NCBI GenBank assembly: GCA_011390135.1
Contig: JAABSZ010000003.1
Coordinates: 3,635 to 67,634, forward strand
DNA length: 64,000 bases
Direction of reading: 5' to 3'
From: JAABSP01 sp011390135
GTDB taxonomy: Bacteria > Desulfobacterota > Desulfobacteria > Desulfobacterales > JAABSP01
In this document: positions 42,281-52,272 of the stretch, one piece after another
How the letters are laid out: every line of letters starts with the position of its first letter
How positions within the stretch are numbered: the stretch's first letter is position 1
Notes under the pieces: generated by a model
What the model was told of the DNA's origin: nothing
The model's database searches: none
The model's input: only the letters and a program-made list of their open reading frames with translations
Position numbers and translations under genes: made by a program

Positions 42281-43020
42281 TAAAAGGAGAGGAGCGGACA
42301 TATCGGTCATTGGTCAGGGAAGAGGGTCTCTTAGGATTCCGGGTGGTGGTGCAGGAGACCGATCTGATGATCCATGCCAGCCACCGCCTCGACGCTCTTG
42401 CTTTAGAGCTTGTGCTGAAGTACCGGGGCCATATCGAGGGGTATATCGAAGACCATCCCGATTTTGCCCGTACTTTGACCCCCTGGCGGATCGAGGATTT
42501 TGCACCGGCCATTGTCCGGGAGATGATTCGGGCCGGGGAAAAGGCCGGCGTGGGTCCCATGGCCGCGGTGGCCGGGGCCGTCGCGGAATATGTGGGCCGG
42601 GGACTTTTGCAGGAGAGCGACACGGTGATCGTGGAAAACGGCGGGGACATCTTCATCCGAAAGAGCGGGCCTGTGACGGCTGCGATCTATGCCGGGGCAT
42701 CGAAATTGAGCCTGAAAATCGGGGTTCGGGTCCAGGGTTCGGACGCGCCATTCGGCATCTGCACCTCTTCGGGAACCGTTGGCCACTCCCTGAGCCGGGG
42801 CCGTGCGGACGGCCTCTGTGTCGTCTCCCCCTCCTGCATATTGGCAGATGCTGTTGCAACGGCTGGGGCCAATCTGGTAAACTCGGCCGAAGAGATCGAA
42901 AGGGCGATCGCGTTTGGGCGACAGATTCCCGGTGTGACAGGGCTTGTTGGGGTCATCGGGGATCGGATCGGCGCCTGGGGAAATATCGAGCTTGTGCCCC
43001 TCTCGGTAAAAAAAGGTTGA
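42241..43020 (+). CDS. UPF0280 family protein
   Basis: 259 aa from a GTG at 42241 inside the end of dgt. EERTYRSLV near the start, MAAVAGAVAEYVG, VIVENGGDIFI and HSLSRGRADGLCVVSPSC are UPF0280 hallmarks. The fold is ApbE-like, so flavin or phosphoribosyl binding is suspected, but the reaction is unknown. Long overlap with dgt suggests coupled translation. Confidence 0.85.
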   Translation: MSRIDAARSGGPLIKGEERTYRSLVREEGLLGFRVVVQETDLMIHASHRLDALALELVLKYRGHIEGYIEDHPDFARTLTPWRIEDFAPAIVREMIRAGEKAGVGPMAAVAGAVAEYVGRGLLQESDTVIVENGGDIFIRKSGPVTAAIYAGASKLSLKIGVRVQGSDAPFGICTSSGTVGHSLSRGRADGLCVVSPSCILADAVATAGANLVNSAEEIERAIAFGRQIPGVTGLVGVIGDRIGAWGNIELVPLSVKKG

Positions 43021-43103
43021 GTTTCGGCGATAAAACGAGTAGGTTTGCCTAATTTAGGGGTGAATCGTGTGAAAAGCCAATTGAAAAAAGGGAGCTGGAA
43101 CCC

Positions 43104-43586
43104 ATGAAGACCATGTGGGCACCGTGGCGGATCGAATACATCCTCAAAGACAAGGAGGAGGGCTGCATCTTCTGCAATGCCCTGGAAGCGCCAAACGATG
43201 ATCTGACCCTCTACAAGGGAAAACGGACTATGGCCGTGATGAACAAATATCCCTATATCAACGGCCATCTGCTGGTGGCTCCGAAGCGGCATCTCTCGTC
43301 CCTTCAGGAGTTGGAGAAAGAGGAGATGTCGGATCTGATGGCGCTGGTGGAGCGATCTGTCGCGATCATCAAGGAGGTCATGAACCCGGACGGCTTCAAT
43401 GTGGGGCTCAACCTGGGGAAGGTGGCCGGTGCAGGGGTGGAGGAGCATCTCCATTTCCACATCGTGCCCCGATGGTTCGGGGATACCAATGCTCTGACCG
43501 TCTTTGCCGATGTCCGGGTGATCCCGGAGCATATCGATATTACCTGCCGCAACCTGGCGCCCCATTTCGCCAAATTGGATATCTAA
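43104..43586 (+). CDS. HIT-family nucleotide hydrolase/phosphorylase
   Basis: 160 aa. The histidine triad is H115-L-H117-F-H119 in EEHLHFHIVPRW; a CxxC zinc knuckle (Cys21, Cys24: CIFC) precedes it. This is the Ap4A phosphorylase-like branch (APWRIEYI start). It splits dinucleoside polyphosphates or AMP conjugates. GGAGCTGG lies before the ATG. Confidence 0.9.
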   Translation: MKTMWAPWRIEYILKDKEEGCIFCNALEAPNDDLTLYKGKRTMAVMNKYPYINGHLLVAPKRHLSSLQELEKEEMSDLMALVERSVAIIKEVMNPDGFNVGLNLGKVAGAGVEEHLHFHIVPRWFGDTNALTVFADVRVIPEHIDITCRNLAPHFAKLDI

Positions 43587-43614
43587 CCGATCGAAAAAAG
43601 GAGGAGGAGATTCT

Positions 43615-44073
43615 ATGAGCAAGCTCAAATTCAAGATCGCGGTCTGGTCGGTGGTCGGCGTGCTGATCCTGCTGTTCTTTCTGCATAACCAGGGCTTTTT
43701 CATGACGAGAAACTCCTTTGACATCAATGTCATCGGAATCCCGTCGCTTTCCGAAGTCAGCCCGATGTTCAAGGAGTACAAAACCCCGGAGATCCCCAAT
43801 GTACTGATCTTTCTGATCTTCTTTCTCTTCGGCGTTCTGGTCACCTATATGTTCTACCTCTTCGGCTGGATGCGCTCTAAACGGGCACTGAAACGGTTGA
43901 GCTGCGACTGCGAGAACATGACGCAGAAGATCGAGGAGCTGGAGATGGAGCTGGAGGCGGCCCAAAGATCGGGCCGGAGCGGCCCCATTCCCGTGGGCCC
44001 GGATATCAGCGAGGAGACCGAGCTGTCCGCACAGGAGGATAAGGCGGCAGATGATGCACTCCGACAGAAATAG
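43615..44073 (+). CDS. LapA-domain membrane protein
   Basis: 152 aa. Two transmembrane helices (about 8-25 and 62-82: VLIFLIFFLFGVLVTYMFYL) precede a cytoplasmic coiled coil (CENMTQKIEELEMELEAA). This is the LapA/DUF1049 layout. LapA-type proteins help lipopolysaccharide assembly or biogenesis control. AAGGAGGAGG precedes the ATG; mutS follows after 15 bases. Confidence 0.8.
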   Translation: MSKLKFKIAVWSVVGVLILLFFLHNQGFFMTRNSFDINVIGIPSLSEVSPMFKEYKTPEIPNVLIFLIFFLFGVLVTYMFYLFGWMRSKRALKRLSCDCENMTQKIEELEMELEAAQRSGRSGPIPVGPDISEETELSAQEDKAADDALRQK

Positions 44074-44088
44074 GCGCTCTTTTTGCTG

Positions 44089-46755
44089 ATGGGTTCCGCC
44101 GGAACCACCCCCATGATGCAGCAGTACCTCTCCATCAAGGAGCGGTACCCGGACGCGATCCTCTTCTACCGCATGGGGGACTTCTATGAGATGTTCTTAG
44201 AGGATGCGGAGGTGGCCGCAAAGATTTTGGAGATCACCCTCACCTCGAGGAGCAAGAAGAGCGACGGCGAGACCCCGATCCCGATGTGCGGTGTTCCGGT
44301 GCGCGCGGCCCAGGGGTATATCGCACGGATGATTTCGGCCGGAAAGAAGGTCGCGATCTGCGAGCAGACCCAGGACCCGGCATCGGCAAAGGGGCTGGTG
44401 GAGCGGGAGGTGGTCCGGGTGATCACCCCCGGGATGATCATCGAGGATGCCTTTTTAGACGAGAAGTCGAACAACTACATTCTGGCTGCAGCCGCAGCCG
44501 GCGGGATTGCGGGAATTGCCTGGCTCGACATCTCCACCGGAGATTTCCGGGTCACGGAGTCCAAGGCCGGGGCCGCGCTGGCCGAGGAAGTCCTGCGGAT
44601 CGGGCCCAGCGAGGTACTCCTGCCCCAAGCTTTTGAAGCGCCCAACGACTCCCCGGAAAAGGCTTTGGATCTGCTCCCTCTGATCCGGGCTCTGAAGCGC
44701 TGCCCCGGTAATGTGCTGGAGGATAGTTTCTTTGAATATCGAACCTGCTATGAACGGCTCATCGAGCAGTTTGCCACCCTCTCTCTGGAAGGGTTCGGCT
44801 GCGAGGAGATGCGCGCGGGAATCTGTGCAGCGGGCGCGCTCCTCGGCTATGTCCGGGAGACCCAGAAGGATGCTGCAGCCCCCTTCACCCGGATCCGTCC
44901 CTACAGTTTAAACCAGTACCTGCTGATCGACGAGATCTCGGCCCGGAATTTGGAGCTGATTGAAAATCTCCGGGCCGGCCCGGGCCGGGGATCGGCAAAG
45001 GGAACACTGCTTTCGGTGCTGGACAAGACCGTCACCGCGATGGGCAGCCGGATGCTCAAGAGCTGGCTCCGGTATCCGCTGAACCGGGTCCGGGGGATTC
45101 GGGAGCGGCTGGAGGCCGTGGCCCAGGCAAAGGAGAACCCCGCCCTCCGCCGGGATCTCCGAACCCGGCTCGATTCTGTCTATGATCTGGAGCGGATCGG
45201 AACCAAGGTGGTGATGGGCCGCTGCTGCGGAAGGGACATGGTGGCGCTGAAACGCTCCCTTTACGCCCTTCCCGGGATCGCGGAGGCCATCTCCTCCGGA
45301 TTCACGGCCCCGCTCTATCGATGGGGCGAAGATCTTTCAACCCTCAGGGAACTGGCCGACCGTCTCGATGGGGCCATCCGTGAGGATGCTCCGCTGACGA
45401 TCAACGAGGGGGGGATCATCAAATCCGGATACAATGAGGAACTGGACGAGCTGATCCGCATCAGCAGCGACGGCAAAGGGTATATCGCGCGGATGGAGAG
45501 CCGGGAGCGGGAGCGGACCGGTATCAACACCCTGAAGATCCGTTACAACAAGGTCTTCGGCTATTTCATCGAGATCTCCAAAGGCCGCTCGGACCAAGCC
45601 CCGGACCATTATATCCGGAAACAGACCCTGACCAATGCCGAGCGGTTCATCACGGACGAGCTGAAGGATTTCGAGACCAAAGTCCTGCGGGCCGAAGAGG
45701 AGCGGGCCTCGCTGGAATTCCGGCTCTTCGACGATATCCGGAAGGCCGCGGCCCAATGCAACCCCGCTATACAGGCCGCGGCCCGATTTCTGGCCGGCCT
45801 CGATTGTCTGCTGACCCTGGCCGAGACGGCCGACCTGAACCGCTATGTCCGTCCCACGATCAATACGGACGGAGAACTCCTGCTGGAGGAGGCCCGCCAT
45901 CCGGTGATCGAGAAGATGACGGCCGGGGAGCGGTTCGTCCCCAACAGCCTGAGGATGGATGACCATGACCATCAGATCCTGATCATCACCGGCCCCAATA
46001 TGGCCGGAAAATCGACAGTACTCCGCCAGGCCGCGCTGGTCGTTCTCATGGCCCACATGGGATCATTTGTCCCGGCCAAGAGCGCATCGGTCTCCCTGAC
46101 AGACCGGATCTTCACCCGGGTCGGAGCCCTGGACAACCTCTCCGGGGGCCAGAGCACCTTCATGGTGGAGATGCAGGAGACCGCCAACATTTTAAACAAC
46201 GCCACCCCCAAAAGCCTGGTGATCTTAGATGAGATCGGCCGGGGGACCAGCACCTTCGACGGCCTCTCCATCGCGTGGGCCGTGGCCGAGTACCTGCACG
46301 ATCTCAAAAACCGCGGCGTCAAGACCCTCTTTGCCACCCACTATCATGAGCTGACCGCGCTGGAGGGCATCCTTTCGAGGGTCAAAAACTACAACATCGC
46401 GGTCAAGGAGTGGAGAGACGAGATCATCTTTCTGCGGCGCCTCGTGCCCGGGGGAACCAACCGGAGCTACGGCATTCAGGTGGCCCGGCTGGCCGGCATT
46501 CCGGACCGGGTGATCCAGACCGCGAAATCGGTGCTGGAGAAGATCGAAGCCGGAAACAACGGAAATCCCCATACCGGAGACCGGATTGCAGAGGCGCCCC
46601 CTGAAGAGGCCCCGGTGCAGCTCGATCTCTTTGACGCCCCTGCAAGACGGATTATCGAGGATCTGCAGGGATTGGATCTCTCAAGAATGACCCCTCTGGA
46701 CGCGCTCAACCGGCTCCATGAACTCCAGCGGCGGACCAAGGGGTGGATCAATTGA
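44089..46755 (+). CDS. mutS: DNA mismatch repair protein MutS
   Basis: 888 aa from the ATG at 44089. The mismatch-reading Phe-x-Glu is in LFYRMGDFYEMF. The ATPase has Walker A GPNMAGKS (about residue 635), VGALDNLSGGQSTFM, ILDEIGRGTSTFDG and FATHYHEL. The C-terminal tetramerisation helix is present (LDLSRMTPLDALNRL). It recognises mismatches and recruits MutL. amiC begins 1 base after its stop. Confidence 0.95.
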   Translation: MGSAGTTPMMQQYLSIKERYPDAILFYRMGDFYEMFLEDAEVAAKILEITLTSRSKKSDGETPIPMCGVPVRAAQGYIARMISAGKKVAICEQTQDPASAKGLVEREVVRVITPGMIIEDAFLDEKSNNYILAAAAAGGIAGIAWLDISTGDFRVTESKAGAALAEEVLRIGPSEVLLPQAFEAPNDSPEKALDLLPLIRALKRCPGNVLEDSFFEYRTCYERLIEQFATLSLEGFGCEEMRAGICAAGALLGYVRETQKDAAAPFTRIRPYSLNQYLLIDEISARNLELIENLRAGPGRGSAKGTLLSVLDKTVTAMGSRMLKSWLRYPLNRVRGIRERLEAVAQAKENPALRRDLRTRLDSVYDLERIGTKVVMGRCCGRDMVALKRSLYALPGIAEAISSGFTAPLYRWGEDLSTLRELADRLDGAIREDAPLTINEGGIIKSGYNEELDELIRISSDGKGYIARMESRERERTGINTLKIRYNKVFGYFIEISKGRSDQAPDHYIRKQTLTNAERFITDELKDFETKVLRAEEERASLEFRLFDDIRKAAAQCNPAIQAAARFLAGLDCLLTLAETADLNRYVRPTINTDGELLLEEARHPVIEKMTAGERFVPNSLRMDDHDHQILIITGPNMAGKSTVLRQAALVVLMAHMGSFVPAKSASVSLTDRIFTRVGALDNLSGGQSTFMVEMQETANILNNATPKSLVILDEIGRGTSTFDGLSIAWAVAEYLHDLKNRGVKTLFATHYHELTALEGILSRVKNYNIAVKEWRDEIIFLRRLVPGGTNRSYGIQVARLAGIPDRVIQTAKSVLEKIEAGNNGNPHTGDRIAEAPPEEAPVQLDLFDAPARRIIEDLQGLDLSRMTPLDALNRLHELQRRTKGWIN

Positions 46756-46756
46756 T

Positions 46757-48631
46757 ATGAAGAACGAATATTTTCAAACGATTCTTTTTGCGGCGCTGAT
46801 CTTTGTTCTTCTTCTGCCGGCATCCGATGCCCTGGCCGTTACGGCCGAGGAGAAGTTCTTCAAGGCCGATGTCTGCCAAAAAAAGTTCATGGAAGATGAA
46901 GAGGGGCTCAAATACCGGGACAACTGGTTCCCCTGCATCCGGATGTTTCAGGAGGCCTACCGGCTGCAGCCTACGGGGAAATATGCACCGGCCAGCCTCT
47001 TTCGAACGGGCCAGCTCTACCACCAGCTCTATCTCCGCTCCTTTCTGGGGGCCGACCGGCAGGAGGCGCTCGACTATTACCAGCGGGCGGTGAAGCGGTT
47101 TCCGGGCAGCGCGTACACCCCCCGGGCTCAAAAGGGAATCGAAGAGCTGGGAGGCAAGGCTGAAGCCGCCTCGGCCCCTTCGAAATCCGAATCGACCCGG
47201 ATCAAACGGGTAAAGGTGGAAAAGGAACTTTCTGATCCCGAAAAGGAGACGGCCAAGATCCCCCACAAAAGCCGGGACAAAGCTGTTGCCGAAGCCAAAG
47301 CCCGATACCGGAGCCGGGGAAAGAGAGTTGTGACGCCGGCTCCCCCAAAGAAATCGGCCCCTCCTGCCCCGGCCCATACACCATCGGGATCATATGCCGC
47401 GGATTCCGCTTCCCCTTCGAACAGCATCACCGTCACCGGACTGCGGGTCTGGTCCAACCCAAAGTACACCCGCGTGGTGGTGGATGCCGATGCCGAGACC
47501 GGATACCGGTACCGCTTTCTCAATGAAGATCCGAGCAATGACAAGCCCCAGCGCCTATATATCGACTTCAATAACGCGCTGCTGGGAGAGGATATCCGCA
47601 AGATCATCCCCATCAATGACGACCTGCTGATGGATGCCCGCGCGGGCCAGTTCACCAAGGATTCGGTCCGGGTGGTGGTGGATATCAAGTCTTTTAAAAA
47701 TTACAAAATCTTTTCGTTGAGAAACCCCTTCCGGACCATCATCGATGTCTGGGGCAGGGATGCCAATGCCGCACAATCGCCGCCCCTGGTCGCCAGTTCC
47801 GATTCTCCCCCGCTGCCGAATCCGCCGCCGACCCCGTCTCCGGGACAAATATTGACCACGCCGCCGCCCAAGGAGGAAAGGATCACCCCCCATGATCTGG
47901 CGCGCCAGTTCGGTCTCGGGGTGAAGCGGATCGTCATCGATCCGGGCCACGGGGGCCGGGACGGCGGCGCTGTGGGCTACCGGAAAAATGTCTTGGAAAA
48001 GGATATCACCCTCTCCCTTGCCCGGCGTCTGGCCGCAAAGATCCGGGCCCGTCTGGGATGCGAGGTGATCCTGACCCGGGATACTGACCGGTATGTGGCC
48101 CTCGAGGAGCGGACCGCGATCGCCAACACCCAGAATGCCGATCTTTTCATCTCCATTCACACCAACGCGCATCGGGACCGGAACGCCTACGGCATAGAGA
48201 CCTATTTTTTAAATCTGGCCACGGACGAGGACGCGATGCGGGTGGCCCAGCGGGAGAATGCCGTCTCCAGAAAGAACATCAGCGATCTCCAGGCCATCCT
48301 GAACGACCTGCTCCAGAACGCGAAGATCAACGAATCGAGCCGACTGGCAGCGCACATCCAGAAGACCATGATCCAGGATCTGAAAGGCCGGTACAGCAAC
48401 ATCAACGACAAAGGCGTGAAGCAGGCCCCCTTCTATGTGCTAATCGGCGCACAGATGCCTGCCGTCCTGGTGGAGACCTCTTTCATCAGCAACCGCCGGG
48501 AGTGCGGCCGCCTGACCGACGGCGCGTATCAGGACCACCTTAGCGAAGCCATCCTCAAGGGCATCCGGGATTATATCATCGAGACCAACCCCACCGCCTT
48601 CACCGGAAGACAGTTGGGCATCGGCGGCTGA
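46757..48631 (+). CDS. amiC: N-acetylmuramoyl-L-alanine amidase with AMIN domain (AmiC-like)
   Basis: 624 aa from the ATG at 46757, directly after the mutS stop. A signal peptide (about 1-27) is followed by a TPR-like helical region, a Pro/Lys-rich linker, an AMIN domain (about 225-325: TVTGLRVWSNPKYTRVVVD) and Amidase_3 (about 390-615). The zinc site is IDPGHGGRDGG (His near 397), ERTAIAN, ISIHTNAH and the catalytic Glu in VLVETSFISN. It splits daughter cells by cutting stem peptides off glycan. Confidence 0.92.
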   Translation: MKNEYFQTILFAALIFVLLLPASDALAVTAEEKFFKADVCQKKFMEDEEGLKYRDNWFPCIRMFQEAYRLQPTGKYAPASLFRTGQLYHQLYLRSFLGADRQEALDYYQRAVKRFPGSAYTPRAQKGIEELGGKAEAASAPSKSESTRIKRVKVEKELSDPEKETAKIPHKSRDKAVAEAKARYRSRGKRVVTPAPPKKSAPPAPAHTPSGSYAADSASPSNSITVTGLRVWSNPKYTRVVVDADAETGYRYRFLNEDPSNDKPQRLYIDFNNALLGEDIRKIIPINDDLLMDARAGQFTKDSVRVVVDIKSFKNYKIFSLRNPFRTIIDVWGRDANAAQSPPLVASSDSPPLPNPPPTPSPGQILTTPPPKEERITPHDLARQFGLGVKRIVIDPGHGGRDGGAVGYRKNVLEKDITLSLARRLAAKIRARLGCEVILTRDTDRYVALEERTAIANTQNADLFISIHTNAHRDRNAYGIETYFLNLATDEDAMRVAQRENAVSRKNISDLQAILNDLLQNAKINESSRLAAHIQKTMIQDLKGRYSNINDKGVKQAPFYVLIGAQMPAVLVETSFISNRRECGRLTDGAYQDHLSEAILKGIRDYIIETNPTAFTGRQLGIGG

Positions 48632-48649
48632 TCCCCCTGATAGAAGCCG

Positions 48650-48765
48650 GATAAACCCCGGCCAAACCCCGGCCAAACCCCGGCCAAACCCCCGGACAAC
48701 CCCCCTCCTTTTTTTCGAAGTCCTTTTGTCCCTTATGTCCTTTAAGTCCTTTTTGTCCCTTGGCC
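48650..48765 (+). repeat. 13-bp and 9-bp tandem repeats after the amidase gene
   Basis: GGCCAAACCCC recurs about four times (48652-48700). Then 9-base units TCCCTTATG/TCCTTTAAG run from about 48718 to 48762. The second unit type is the same as at 12.3 kb and, in complement, inside nikL. The gap 48632-48894 holds only these repeats and the terminator below. Confidence 0.8.
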
Positions 48766-48810
48766 ATCCCGATAACCACTCATCTCCCCCCCCTTCACCC
48801 CCCTCCCCAC

Positions 48811-48859
48811 AAAAAAAATCCCCCGCACACACACCCATCCGGGGCGGTGTACAGGGGAT
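48811..48859 (-). terminator. Terminator of the small membrane protein gene
   Basis: ATCCCC...GGGGAT with an inner GCACAC/GTGT stem. On the minus strand it is followed by eight T (48818-48811). Confidence 0.7.
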
Positions 48860-48894
48860 CTTCTATTGTCGGGAAAGACCTGAGGCGTATCTAT

Positions 48895-49179
48895 CTAGGA
48901 CTTCTTCAGGGTTTCGATCTCTTTTTTCAGATCCTGGATCTCGGCCTTGTATTTCTCCACATCATCGGTCTCGGCCCCAGTCGAAGAGGGCTCTGTGGAC
49001 TCACCTTTCTTCCAGGTATCCTTGAGTTCGTCAAATCCCAGATAAAGGGCTAGGCCGCCACCGAGCAGAAGCATGATCGGGATCGCACCGGCCAATAGCT
49101 GCAAGAACGGCTTCCACCACACCGACAAACCAATTAGACCCAAAACTGCCGCTACTGCCCCTCCAATCAAAGTTTTCAT
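48895..49179 (-). CDS. Small membrane protein with C-terminal coiled coil
   Basis: 94 aa. Two hydrophobic segments (about 5-20 and 28-47) are followed by a charged linker and a coiled coil (VEKYKAEIQDLKKEIETLKKS). AAAGGAGGAAG precedes the ATG at 49179. Not recognised; it resembles short membrane anchors with a cytoplasmic coiled-coil tail. Confidence 0.7.
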   Translation of the reverse strand: MKTLIGGAVAAVLGLIGLSVWWKPFLQLLAGAIPIMLLLGGGLALYLGFDELKDTWKKGESTEPSSTGAETDDVEKYKAEIQDLKKEIETLKKS

Positions 49180-49621
49180 AGAAAATCTTCCTCCTTTAAA
49201 CTGAATTAATTCCCTTTTCCCTTTGGATCATACCCGATTATCCAATACATTACCAAAACTTTTTTTGCCGATCACCATTTTCTTTTTGCTCTGTCTTAGT
49301 CTTCCCTGCATTAGTCTTCCCTTTCTTCCCTGTCTTCGTCTTCTCTTCCTGCCGATGATCGACAATGATCTAACGATTATAGATTATTAGCAGATAACAC
49401 AAGAAATCCGGGAGTGCAAGCTTATTTTTCTTCTCCTGGCCCCGAACCCGGATAGGGAATGGCTATCTTCTTAAAAACGCAATGATTTCTTGAGATGAAT
49501 GGAGAAGTGTAAATAAAATATTGCAAGGGAAAAGGGATTCTGATAGCGTCTATCCTTTTAGATGGATCATCCGCTTAGACGGATCATCCGCCGAACGATT
49601 ACAGGAAATGGAATAGACGCG
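49180..49621. other. Intergenic region with short repeats
   Basis: No supported gene. It holds TCTTCCCTG-type repeats (about 49303-49360) and an imperfect direct repeat GGATCATCCGC at 49562-49590, close before plsB. No clear promoter is called, although it must contain starts for both divergent genes. Confidence 0.5.
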
Positions 49622-52258
49622 ATGTTTCAACGAGTAGGCTCCGGTTACAAGCGGGTAAAAAAGAGCATCAGAGAGTGGATCGGCCGGATGCTGGAGGGGA
49701 CCCACCATCATTACTCCTGCTACCTTCCCAGCCCTGTGGGCAGAGGGGTCGATTTCATCTTCCGGCAGTTCTTCTCCGGCATCACCCTCAATTTGCTGGA
49801 AAACCGGAAACTGAAAGGGCTTCCCCAAGATGGGGTGGTGGTATATGCCATCAAATATAAAAGCTATTTCGAATATCTTTTCTACCATACCAGATACCGG
49901 GAGGAGGGACTTCCCGCGCCGGTCATCGGGTTCGATTTCTACCCGATGCTGCTGCAGCCGATATCGAGAATCCTGCAGATGCTGCTGGCCCGGATCGATC
50001 ATTTCTACCGGTTCCTGCGGCTGCCGGACCCCTACGAGAGCGGCTATTTAAAGGATGAGCTGCTCTCCGGAAAGGCCGGGCTTCTCGCTCTGGTGGAGAA
50101 GCGGGGATTCCGGAAACGCTTTGTGGACGCCTACACGGACCCCTTGCGGTATCTCATCGACCTGCAGCGGAAGACAGAGCGGCCCATCTTCATAATCCCG
50201 CAGCTCATCTTCTTCAGCCGCAATCCCCAGCGGTCCGAGCCCTCCCTGATCGACATCCTCTTCGGCTCCGAGGAGAAGCCGGGGAACCTGCGCCGGCTCG
50301 TCACCCTCTTCAAGAATCCGGGCAAGGTCTTTGTGGAGGTCTCGGAGCCCTTCAACCTGAAGGGGTTTATCGAACTCCCCCAGAACCGGAACCAGAGCGC
50401 AGAAAATCTCTCCCTGATCCTCCGGCGGGACCTTTTGGTACAGATCAACCGACACCGCCACGCGATCACCGGGCCCGTGCTGAAGAACCGGGAGGAACTC
50501 AAGGAGAACATCCTGACCAACCACCGGCTCCGCTCCTATATGGAGCATTATGCCGAACACCGGGAGATCCCCCGGTACAAGGTCTACAAGGAGGCCGACG
50601 GCTACATCGACGAGATCGCGGCCAAATACAGCGTCAACCTGATCCAGCTCGCGTCGGTGACCGTCCGGTGGATGACCAATGCCATGTTCGAAGGGTACAC
50701 CTTCAACAGCGATGTCTTGAACGAGGTCAAGCGGATGGCCCGCCGGGGGCCCATCATCTTCGTCCCCTGCCACAAGAGCCATATCGACTACCTCATCCTC
50801 TCCTACATCCTCTATAACAACAATCTCCCCTGCCCCCATGTCGCGGCCGGAAAGAACCTCTCCTTCTGGCCACTGGGCTCCATCTTCCGCCGGGGGGGCG
50901 CATTCTTCATCCGGCGGACCTTTCGGGGGGCAGTGCTCTACTCCAAGGTATTTTCCGAGTATGTATATAAACTCCTGGAGGAGGGATACAACGTCGAATT
51001 CTTCATCGAAGGGGGCCGCAGCCGGACCGGAAAGCTGATCCAGCCCAAATTCGGGCTCCTCTCCATCCTCCTCAATGCCTACCGGGAGGGCGCGTGCGAG
51101 GATCTGATCCTGGCCCCGGTCTATCTCGGGTACGACCGGGTGCTGGAGGAGGGGGCCTATCTCCACGAGATCGAAGGAGGGCAGAAGCGGCCCGAGAATT
51201 TCTGGCAGGTGCTCAAGGCCCGGAAGTTTCTGAAGAAGAGGTACGGCAAGATCTATGTCCAGTTCCACGAGCCGATCTCCCTCTCCGACTATCTGAGCCA
51301 GCAGAACCTGAGTATGCAGGAGATGAGCCCCAAGGAGCAGAACGGCCTGACCCGGTATCTCGGGTACCGGCTGATCAACGCGATCGACAGCGTCACGGTG
51401 ATCACCCCCCATGCCGTGGTGGCCGGAGCTGCCCTCAACTGCTCCAAGCAGCGCTTCACCTATCCGCAGCTCACCGAAGGGATCGAGACCTACATGAGCT
51501 ATCTCTTCGCGCTCGACGCCCGGCTGGCCGACACCCTGATGGTTGACTACAGCCACGCGATGGCACTGGTATTCGACACCTATGTCCAGCGCCGCTTCAT
51601 CGAAAAGGTTCCGTCTGAGAAGGGCGGGAAGGAGGATGGGTATTACACGGTCAACGCGGCAAGGCGGCCTGTGCTCGACTATTACAAGAACAACGGGATC
51701 AACTACTTTGTGCCGGCCGCATTTACCGCGATGGCCATCCTCGAAAGGGATGCGTTTCAGTTCTCCGCGCAGGATCTCCATAAGGGGTACGACTTTCTCC
51801 GGGAGTTCTTCAACAATGAGTTCGCGTATGATGTGGACCGGGATACCGATTTCTACATCCGCCAGACCCTGAAGGTCTTCACCGATGACGCGATTTTAAT
51901 GCCCCATCCCGAACTGAAAGACACCTACAACCTCACCTCGGCCGGATACCGGAAGCTGAAGATCTTTGCCGCGTTTTTAAAGACCTATTTCGAGACCTAC
52001 TGGGTTGTGTTGAATGTCTTCATGCGCTATCCCAAGAACTTTCTCAATCCCAAGAACCGCACCCGGAAGATCGGCTCCATGGGCAACCGGATGCTCAAGC
52101 GGGGGGAGATCGAGCTGACCGAATCCCTATCCCGGTTCACCTATAAGAACGCGGAGGATTTCTTCACCAATCACGGCATCCACGGATCCGAGGACAGCGA
52201 GATCATCGAATCCTACGACAAGAGCATCCGGCGGTATCTGAGCCGTCTGACTGTGTAG
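49622..52258 (+). CDS. plsB: Glycerol-3-phosphate acyltransferase, PlsB-like
   Basis: 878 aa from the ATG at 49622 (a start at 49562 would add 20 residues that lie over a direct repeat). The acyltransferase blocks are present: FVPCHKSHIDYL (His near 384, HX4D), GGAFFIRRTFRG, FFIEGGRSRTGKL and LAPVYLGYDR. It puts the first acyl chain on glycerol 3-phosphate at the inner membrane. An N-terminal segment (about 20-250) looks like a weaker second acyltransferase-like region. The murU-amgK fusion follows after 14 bases. Confidence 0.88.
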   Translation: MFQRVGSGYKRVKKSIREWIGRMLEGTHHHYSCYLPSPVGRGVDFIFRQFFSGITLNLLENRKLKGLPQDGVVVYAIKYKSYFEYLFYHTRYREEGLPAPVIGFDFYPMLLQPISRILQMLLARIDHFYRFLRLPDPYESGYLKDELLSGKAGLLALVEKRGFRKRFVDAYTDPLRYLIDLQRKTERPIFIIPQLIFFSRNPQRSEPSLIDILFGSEEKPGNLRRLVTLFKNPGKVFVEVSEPFNLKGFIELPQNRNQSAENLSLILRRDLLVQINRHRHAITGPVLKNREELKENILTNHRLRSYMEHYAEHREIPRYKVYKEADGYIDEIAAKYSVNLIQLASVTVRWMTNAMFEGYTFNSDVLNEVKRMARRGPIIFVPCHKSHIDYLILSYILYNNNLPCPHVAAGKNLSFWPLGSIFRRGGAFFIRRTFRGAVLYSKVFSEYVYKLLEEGYNVEFFIEGGRSRTGKLIQPKFGLLSILLNAYREGACEDLILAPVYLGYDRVLEEGAYLHEIEGGQKRPENFWQVLKARKFLKKRYGKIYVQFHEPISLSDYLSQQNLSMQEMSPKEQNGLTRYLGYRLINAIDSVTVITPHAVVAGAALNCSKQRFTYPQLTEGIETYMSYLFALDARLADTLMVDYSHAMALVFDTYVQRRFIEKVPSEKGGKEDGYYTVNAARRPVLDYYKNNGINYFVPAAFTAMAILERDAFQFSAQDLHKGYDFLREFFNNEFAYDVDRDTDFYIRQTLKVFTDDAILMPHPELKDTYNLTSAGYRKLKIFAAFLKTYFETYWVVLNVFMRYPKNFLNPKNRTRKIGSMGNRMLKRGEIELTESLSRFTYKNAEDFFTNHGIHGSEDSEIIESYDKSIRRYLSRLTV

Positions 52259-52272
52259 GAACGGGCCAAAGA

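Noticed and set aside
50048..51781. 577-codon minus-strand ORF
   Set aside because: It lies antisense to plsB, whose motifs are clear; the length is a by-product of GC-rich codon bias, and no domain is seen.
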